NCBI GenBank assembly: GCA_910578515.1
Contig: CAJTQR010000005.1
Span: 248,001-312,000, forward strand
Direction: 5' to 3'
Length of the DNA stretch: 64,000 bases
Source: an uncultured Duncaniella sp.
GTDB taxonomy: Bacteria; Bacteroidota; Bacteroidia; Bacteroidales; Muribaculaceae
Of this stretch, positions 58,584 to 64,000 are shown piece by piece (positions within the stretch are counted from its first letter, which is position 1; the number at the start of each line of letters is the position of its first letter). The notes below the pieces were generated by a model, which had not been told where the DNA came from, did not search any database, and worked only from the letters and a program-made list of their open reading frames with translations. Both the position numbers and the translations under genes were made by a program.

Positions 58584-59855
58584 ATGAATTATATCAAATC
58601 AATCATTATCATTTTTATTTGCTGTCTAACCGTCGGTCTGGACAATATCGTATATGGAGCCAATATGAACGATACCACTGTGGCAATCAATGGTAAGATA
58701 GTTGATGCACGCAACATGAAAGGCATCGGAAGCGTAGATATTTCTTTAATGGGCAGCAATATAGGCACAATAAGCAATTCTGATGGATATTTTTCGTTGA
58801 CATGTCCGACCGGGTCTGTTGGCAAGATTTCATTCTCCATCAAGGGATATTCAACAGTAGCTATTCCATTGGACAGTCTTCGGAATGATAGCAATATAAT
58901 TCGATTAGACAGACAAGCCGTTGAATTATCTGAGGTTGTTGTCTATGGTGGCGAGCCTGCTAAGATTGTAGCAGAAGCAATCAAGAAAATTCCGGTCAAT
59001 TATTCGTTGAGTAATGACCTTCTTTCGGTTTTTTACAGAGAAACAATTAAAAAAGGACGCCGTTTTGTCGGAGTATCGGAAGCCGCTATTGACGTTTACA
59101 AAACGCCTTACAACAAGCGTGAAATCGCAGGGGACCGCGTGCAGATAGAACGAGGGAGACGCCTTGTAAGCCAAAAGAGCAATGACACAATAGCTGTAAA
59201 AATCGTGGGAGGCCCAAATCTTGCAGTCTGTGTGGATTTCGTAAAAAATGCTGATGTCCTATTCTCAGAGAATGAGTTGTCAGATTATGAGTTCAAGATG
59301 AAAAATCCTGAACTTATAGACGACAGATTGCAATACGTAATTGATTTCAGACCAAAGGTTCAACGAGAATATGCTCAATTCCGAGGTTCATTATATATCG
59401 ATAGAGAACTTCTGGCGTTTACCAGAGCTGAGTTTGAAATAGATTCGAGTGATAAAGCCAAAATGACAGCTGCCGTTCTTCATAAAAAACCGAGGGGACT
59501 GCGTTTCAATCCTCAAAAGGTTGACTTTGTAGTTTCATATAAGCAGGTCAATGGCAAGACATACCTTAACTATATCCAGAATGTCATGCGGTTCAAATGC
59601 GATATGAAACGCAGACTGTTCTCATCAGCCTATACAGCCTATACAGAAATGGTTGTAGTCAATAGAGAGGAAGGAACTGAGGCAAGAATAACTCGCAAAG
59701 ATGCGTTCAAACCGCGTCAAATATTTTATGACCTCGTTGACCAGTATTGGGACGAGGATTATTGGTCTGATTATAACATTATCGAACCGACAGAATCACT
59801 TGAACACGCTGTTGAGAAACTGAAAAAGAACGGAAAGTCTCTATCCATGCAATAA
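58584..59855 (+). CDS. Exported protein with carboxypeptidase-like regulatory domain
   Basis: 423 residues with N-terminal signal (NYIKSIIIIFICCLTVGLDN). Carboxypeptidase-like beta-sandwich (INGKIVDARNMKGIGSVDIS, IGTISNSDGYFSLTCPTG) then ELSEVVVYGGEPAKIVAEAI and a soluble C-terminal domain (FYRETIKKGRRFVGVSEAAI). Unlike receptors it has no barrel. Typical of envelope proteins in Bacteroidetes; function unknown. First gene of the rightward arm. Confidence 0.8.
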   Translation: MNYIKSIIIIFICCLTVGLDNIVYGANMNDTTVAINGKIVDARNMKGIGSVDISLMGSNIGTISNSDGYFSLTCPTGSVGKISFSIKGYSTVAIPLDSLRNDSNIIRLDRQAVELSEVVVYGGEPAKIVAEAIKKIPVNYSLSNDLLSVFYRETIKKGRRFVGVSEAAIDVYKTPYNKREIAGDRVQIERGRRLVSQKSNDTIAVKIVGGPNLAVCVDFVKNADVLFSENELSDYEFKMKNPELIDDRLQYVIDFRPKVQREYAQFRGSLYIDRELLAFTRAEFEIDSSDKAKMTAAVLHKKPRGLRFNPQKVDFVVSYKQVNGKTYLNYIQNVMRFKCDMKRRLFSSAYTAYTEMVVVNREEGTEARITRKDAFKPRQIFYDLVDQYWDEDYWSDYNIIEPTESLEHAVEKLKKNGKSLSMQ

Positions 59856-59875
59856 ATCATCTAAAAATATAAAAA

Positions 59876-60445
59876 ATGAGAAAACTGACTCTTATCATCA
59901 GCGCAATCGCTGTAATAACCGGATTGCTAATCTCTTGTTCTCCAAAAAAGCAAGAGAATACCGCACAAAATAAAAAAGTTCTTGTATGCTATTTTTCTGC
60001 AACAGGAACAACAGAGAGGGCAGCGCAGCGTATTGCCGACCTTACAGGAGGAGCTCTCCATAACATCGTGCCGGAAGTGGCATACACAGATTCCGACCTC
60101 AATTGGCGTGACTCTCTTTCGCGCTCCTATGTAGAGATGCACAACCGTGATCTCCGCCCGGCTCTCAAAGATTCTGTGACAGATATGTCTGATTACGGCG
60201 TTGTGTTCATCGGCTATCCAAACTGGTGGAATACGCATCCAACCATTATAAATACATTCATCGAAGCCAATGATTTACAAGGTAAGACAGTAATACCTTT
60301 CATGACCTCAGGTGGTAGCAATATTATCAACAGTGAGAATGAACTGCATGAGGCATATCCCGGCATCAAGTGGGCAAAAGGTCTGCTGATGAACAATGTA
60401 TCAGACGATGATATTAAGGATTGGTTGAAAGAAAACGGGTTGTAA
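59876..60445 (+). CDS. Flavodoxin-like lipoprotein
   Basis: 189 residues. Lipobox LISCS; VLVCYFSATGTTERAAQRIA (FMN loop), VVFIGYPNWWNTHPTIINTF and VIPFMTSGGSNI. Third flavodoxin lipoprotein of the cluster, without T9SS tail. 2 bp before the NTF2-like gene. Confidence 0.9.
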   Translation: MRKLTLIISAIAVITGLLISCSPKKQENTAQNKKVLVCYFSATGTTERAAQRIADLTGGALHNIVPEVAYTDSDLNWRDSLSRSYVEMHNRDLRPALKDSVTDMSDYGVVFIGYPNWWNTHPTIINTFIEANDLQGKTVIPFMTSGGSNIINSENELHEAYPGIKWAKGLLMNNVSDDDIKDWLKENGL

Positions 60446-60446
60446 G

Positions 60447-60893
60447 ATGAAAAAGTTATTTGCCTTCGCCGTGCTGTTCATCGGCTCAATTATCGGAGTT
60501 GCAGCACAAGATAGCTCTTTCTCAAAAGAGGAACAGGAAATCATCAATCTCTCCAACGACAAATGGCAATGGATGTCAGATAAAAATGTGGAGAAACTTG
60601 CCGACTTGTTTCATGAAACATCTCAGTTCGTTCACATGGGCGGTTATTGGGGTAAAGAGCAAGAACTGAACACTATCAAAGACGGTGGTATCTGGTATAA
60701 AAAAGCCGAAATACACAACCAAAAGGTTAAATTCACGGAAAATACAGCGACCGTTTATAGCGTCATTCATCTCAATTCAGAAGTCGGTGGGCACGCAGTG
60801 CGTTTTCCATTCATAGTAACAGAAGTGTTTGTCCGAGAAAACGACAAATGGCTATTGTCCTCGCTTGTATTTACTAAAACATTAGGCGAGTAG
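60447..60893 (+). CDS. Exported NTF2-like (DUF4440-type) protein
   Basis: 148 residues with signal peptide (MKKLFAFAVLFIGSIIGVAA). INLSNDKWQWMSDKNVEKLA, FVHMGGYWGK and VIHLNSEVGG match SnoaL/NTF2-like folds used as small-ligand binding or isomerase domains. Function unknown; follows the flavodoxin. Confidence 0.85.
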   Translation: MKKLFAFAVLFIGSIIGVAAQDSSFSKEEQEIINLSNDKWQWMSDKNVEKLADLFHETSQFVHMGGYWGKEQELNTIKDGGIWYKKAEIHNQKVKFTENTATVYSVIHLNSEVGGHAVRFPFIVTEVFVRENDKWLLSSLVFTKTLGE

Positions 60894-60991
60894 ATTTCGG
60901 AAAAAAGTGATATACACACCGCGAAATGTGATAATCCCGGTGTTTTGTCAAATTGTTTAATAACCGTGCTTCGGCACAAAATACAGATTAC

Positions 60992-62035
60992 ATGAAACTT
61001 AAAACGATTTTAATCATGGCAGCATCAGCTATCAGTTTCGGCACGGTTCTCCATGCACAGGATAATCCGTGGGGTCTTGTCTATGAGCAGGCAATCACCG
61101 AAAACGTACCCGGCAAAGTGAATATCCATCCGGTAAAATACAATCTCGACGGCATTGAAATAGCCGCAAACGTCTATACCCCTGCCGATTATAACCCCGA
61201 TGAAAAGGAATATCCGGCTATCATTGTGGCACACCCCAATGGAGGTACAAAGGAGCAGGTCGCAGGGCTGTTCGCACAACGGATGGCAGAAAAAGGTTAT
61301 ATAGCCATTGCAGCTGACGCCTCATATCAGGGTGCAAGCGGTGGCGAACCCCGCCACACAGACAAGCCTTATTTCCGTATCAATGACATTCATGGTATGG
61401 CGGATTATATCTCCAAATATCCCGGTGTTGACCCACAGCGAATAGGTGCATTCGGCATCTGCGGAGGCGGTGGCTACACTCTCGGTGCGGCAAAAAGTGA
61501 CAAGCGTTTCAAAGCAGTGGCAACCCTCAGCATGTTCAATTCCGGTCGTGTACGTCGTAATGGCTTTATGGACTCAGCCATGCCCACAATTCAGCAACGC
61601 ATCAAGGAAGCCTCCGATGCAAGGGAAAAGAGAGTCACCACAGGCGAAATTGTTTTTACAGGCGACATGAATCTGACGGATGAGGAGATTGAGAAACTTC
61701 CATTTGACCTCTACCGTGAAGGCGCGATATATTATAACCGCACCCATGCTCACCCCAATTCAACATTCCGCTACACAATGGAAAGTCTGATGGACCTGAT
61801 GACGTGGGATGCGACAGACCAAATCAACCTTATCAATGCCCCGCTGCTTATGATGGCCGGAAACAAGGCTGATACCTTCTACATGACCTCAGATGCCTTT
61901 GAGAAAGCCACCGGTACTACCGACAAGGAATTGTTCCTTATTCCGGGCGCAACCCATATCCAGACATATTATGTGCCTGAATACGTAGATCAGGAAGTCA
62001 ACAAACTAACAGAGTTCTTTGGCAAAAAATTATGA
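60992..62035 (+). CDS. Exported alpha/beta-hydrolase (dienelactone-hydrolase-like)
   Basis: About 347 residues from the ATG at 60992 (MKLKTILIMAASAISFGTVL signal peptide). PAIIVAHPNGGTKEQVAGLF, IGAFGICGGGGYTLG (nucleophile elbow with Cys in place of Ser: G-I-C-G-G), APLLMMAGNKADTFYM (Asp) and PGATHIQTYY (His). The Cys nucleophile is as in dienelactone hydrolases. Overlaps the next gene by 4 bp. Confidence 0.87.
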   Translation: MKLKTILIMAASAISFGTVLHAQDNPWGLVYEQAITENVPGKVNIHPVKYNLDGIEIAANVYTPADYNPDEKEYPAIIVAHPNGGTKEQVAGLFAQRMAEKGYIAIAADASYQGASGGEPRHTDKPYFRINDIHGMADYISKYPGVDPQRIGAFGICGGGGYTLGAAKSDKRFKAVATLSMFNSGRVRRNGFMDSAMPTIQQRIKEASDAREKRVTTGEIVFTGDMNLTDEEIEKLPFDLYREGAIYYNRTHAHPNSTFRYTMESLMDLMTWDATDQINLINAPLLMMAGNKADTFYMTSDAFEKATGTTDKELFLIPGATHIQTYYVPEYVDQEVNKLTEFFGKKL

Positions 62036-63138
62036 AAATCCTACGACCAATCATTTGCGCATTTCTCGCAATAATTCCAATGATAACAATGGCAACAGAT
62101 ATAAATAATTTTCGTCAACCTTACCCGGCAGGTCAGGCAATGACTGACAATCCGAATTTTATCGGCACTGCATGGCTCTATCCTTTGAGCCATGAAAAGG
62201 AACTCAATGTGCCGATGTTCAATGTTACATTTGAGCCGGGATGCCGTAACAACTGGCACCGTCACAGCGGCGGTCAGATACTAATCGCCACTGCCGGCGT
62301 TGGCTATTATCAAGAGAAAGGCAAAGCCGCCCGTCGCCTGTTTCCCGGCGACATCGTAGAGATAGCACCCGGCGTTGAACACTGGCATGGTGCCGCTCAC
62401 GACAGCTGGTTTGCTCATCTGGCTATCGAATGTAACCCTGAAAACAATGAGGTCACTTGGCTCGGTCCGGTCACCGACGCAGAATATCTCGAAGCCACAA
62501 AAAATCAGGAGACCGTAACCGAACTCACCCCCCGTCAACAGGCTATTGTGGCAATCGCTTCGTATTCTGCAATCGGTGACACCTCAGGCTTGACAAAAGC
62601 TCTTGAGCAAGGTTTGACAGCAGGAATGACAGTCAACGAAATCAAGGAGCTGTTGATACAAGTATATGCCTATTGTGGTTTCCCTCGCTCTTTGTCAGCA
62701 CTCGGTGTTTTCAAAAATCTACTCTCTGAGCGTATGGCAAAAGGGATAACAGACCCGGAGGGCGAATCGGCAGCGGTAGTGAGCGACATTGATAAATACG
62801 GTCAAGGTGCTAAAACTTTGAGTAAACTTTCCGGAGTACTGGTTGATGCTCCTGCTCCTTGGTACGAGGACTTTGCTCCCGGCATTAACCGCTTCTTGAA
62901 AGAGCATCTTTTCGCCGACATTTTCGGTCGCGGAGTACTGCCCTACACAGACCGGGAACTTGCCACTGTGTCTATGCTCACCGCTCTTGGCGGAGTCGAA
63001 CCTATGGCAACCGGTCACATCGGCATCAGCCGTCATCTCGGAGTTACCACACTGCAGTTAAACTCATTGTTGGACATCATCGAGTATAATATCGGTCCGT
63101 CAAAAACAGAACCAATCCGCAAGATTGTAAACAGATGA
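62032..63138 (+). CDS. Exported cupin-carboxymuconolactone decarboxylase (CMD) fusion
   Basis: 368 residues: signal peptide, cupin (FEPGCRNNWHRHSGGQILIA, PGVEHWHGAAH: metal-binding His) at about 40-150, then two CMD/AhpD-like helical modules (ELTPRQQAIVAIASYSAIG ... KELLIQVYAYCGFPRSL; and TDRELATVSMLTALGGVEPM ... HLGV). Known CMD fusions act on ring-opened aromatics or peroxides; role here is unproven. 4-bp overlaps on both sides. Confidence 0.88.
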   Translation: MKILRPIICAFLAIIPMITMATDINNFRQPYPAGQAMTDNPNFIGTAWLYPLSHEKELNVPMFNVTFEPGCRNNWHRHSGGQILIATAGVGYYQEKGKAARRLFPGDIVEIAPGVEHWHGAAHDSWFAHLAIECNPENNEVTWLGPVTDAEYLEATKNQETVTELTPRQQAIVAIASYSAIGDTSGLTKALEQGLTAGMTVNEIKELLIQVYAYCGFPRSLSALGVFKNLLSERMAKGITDPEGESAAVVSDIDKYGQGAKTLSKLSGVLVDAPAPWYEDFAPGINRFLKEHLFADIFGRGVLPYTDRELATVSMLTALGGVEPMATGHIGISRHLGVTTLQLNSLLDIIEYNIGPSKTEPIRKIVNR

Positions 63139-64000
63139 AGAAGTTAATCACTCTAATCGTATCGGCTATGGCAATAACATCATCTTTTGCCGAAGGCATT
63201 GTAATAAAGAAGCAAGGACAATTCCCTGTTGGAGGCACAACCATACAGCGCGAAGGCACTTTCAATCCCGACACGTTTGTCGGCTGGGCTGAGCAAGACC
63301 AAGCCGGACAAAGTTATCGTTGCAATCATGCGTTTACCCGCTACCAGATACCTGCCAATGCGAAGAATATGCCGTTAGTATTCGTGCATGGTTATGGCGG
63401 TGACGGAATGTGTTGGGAAACTACGCCTGATGACCGTCCCGGTTTCGCAACACTCCTGCTTGCCGAGGGTTATCCTACTTATGTTCTCGACCTCCCCGGT
63501 CGCGGACATGCGTCCCGCACAAGCTCCACTGTTACAGTCGAGCCGGTAGCAGACGAAATGTTCTGGTTCGACATTTGGCGCATGGGTATCTGGCCCGAAT
63601 GGAATGAAGGGATACAGTTCCCGAAAGACTCTCTCAGCGTCAGCAACTTCTTCCGTCAGATGGTGCCGGATCTGAGCAATCATCAGCTTGATGTTCCGGC
63701 ACTCGATGCAATGGCAAAGAAAATCGGAAATCAGGTATTAGTGACGCACTCCGCAGGAGGTTTCCCCGGATGGATGGCAGCTATGCGCAATCCAGAAGTG
63801 AAGGGTGTCGTTGCCCTTGAACCCGGAGGTTATGTTTTCCCCGATAGTGAAATTCCTGCACCGCTACCCGGTCTGACCGGAGGCTTGAAAGGGGTAGGCG
63901 TGCCGATGGAACAATTCATGGAGCTTACAAAAAAGCCGATTGTGATTTATTTTGGCGACTACATCCCTGAAAACAACGCCACCACTCTTGGAGGAAGCAA
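63135..64000 (+). CDS. Exported alpha/beta-hydrolase, partial (runs off right edge)
   Basis: The ATG at 63135 overlaps the stop of the preceding gene (ATGA). Signal peptide MKKLITLIVSAMAITSSFAE; MPLVFVHGYGGDGMCWETTP, VLDLPGRGHASRTS, VLVTHSAGGFPGWMAAMRNP (nucleophile elbow H-S-A-G-G). The open frame continues to the window end, so the C-terminal His is not seen. Confidence 0.88.
   Translation, partial: MKKLITLIVSAMAITSSFAEGIVIKKQGQFPVGGTTIQREGTFNPDTFVGWAEQDQAGQSYRCNHAFTRYQIPANAKNMPLVFVHGYGGDGMCWETTPDDRPGFATLLLAEGYPTYVLDLPGRGHASRTSSTVTVEPVADEMFWFDIWRMGIWPEWNEGIQFPKDSLSVSNFFRQMVPDLSNHQLDVPALDAMAKKIGNQVLVTHSAGGFPGWMAAMRNPEVKGVVALEPGGYVFPDSEIPAPLPGLTGGLKGVGVPMEQFMELTKKPIVIYFGDYIPENNATTLGGS

Noticed and set aside
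1..64000. CRISPR array, rRNA, tRNA or complete insertion sequence
   Set aside because: I looked for regular spaced repeats, rRNA/tRNA stretches and transposase genes and found none. Some short RNAs could still be missed by eye.

Overview
The window looks like a chromosomal segment of a gut Bacteroidales bacterium, most likely Muribaculaceae or a close relative; this is inferred, not proven. The evidence is the Bacteroidetes -7 promoter element TAnnTTTG in front of many genes, absence of obvious Shine-Dalgarno sequences, TonB-dependent receptors with carboxypeptidase-like N-domains, GLPGLI proteins, lipoproteins with SC lipoboxes, and a capsule locus headed by an UpxY-type antiterminator. I saw no rRNA, tRNA, CRISPR array or intact insertion sequence.

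Region 1 (1-9.0 kb) is the 5' part of a capsular or O-polysaccharide operon on the minus strand: an integrase-like/UpxY fusion regulator, an unknown protein, Wzx flippase, EpsG-type polymerase, GT6 glycosyltransferase, a DUF1919 gene split by a G9 tract, an alpha-1,2-fucosyltransferase (GT11) and a polysaccharide pyruvyl transferase that runs off the left edge. Upstream is a 285-bp segment bounded by 17-bp inverted repeats that holds a strong promoter. As sequenced the promoter points away from the operon, so the locus appears to be phase-variable and OFF.

Region 2 (9.0-26.1 kb) is cell-envelope and signalling: a BlaI/M56-peptidase/TonB-receptor/GLPGLI/beta-propeller operon with two palindromic BlaI-type operators, a second TonB receptor, a Crp/Fnr regulator with a broken partial duplicate into which a GLPGLI paralogue has been placed, an SDR enzyme, and an ECF sigma/membrane protein/outer-membrane receptor/ferredoxin operon.

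Region 3 (26.3-48.1 kb) is an accessory island of defence-like and nucleic-acid repair genes: a pair of DUF262 (GmrSD-like) proteins, a retron (reverse transcriptase plus a recognisable msr-msd RNA), a PLD nuclease with a broken duplicate, RadA-like and DnaB-like ATPases, a degenerate FtsZ-like protein with a small membrane partner, two paralogous WYL regulators, two RtcB RNA ligases, PrfH, a DprA-like protein, a metallophosphoesterase and a PD-(D/E)XK protein. Eight promoters here share a TG-N3-CA box exactly 7 bp upstream of the -7 element, and two others share TTGCCGATT at the same distance. The island therefore reads as two parallel WYL-controlled modules (each with WYL regulator, RtcB, RecA-fold ATPase and a small VEKL-ending protein), with the retron wired into the first. 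This is the most novel system in the window.

Region 4 (48.1-64 kb) is a redox/hydrolase cluster in two divergent arms: aldo/keto reductases, iron-dependent and zinc-dependent alcohol dehydrogenases (the zinc one frameshifted), a RibD/DHFR-like reductase, a BASS-like transporter, three flavodoxin lipoproteins (one fused to an esterase), an NTF2-like protein, two alpha/beta hydrolases and a cupin-carboxymuconolactone decarboxylase fusion, many of them with export signals.
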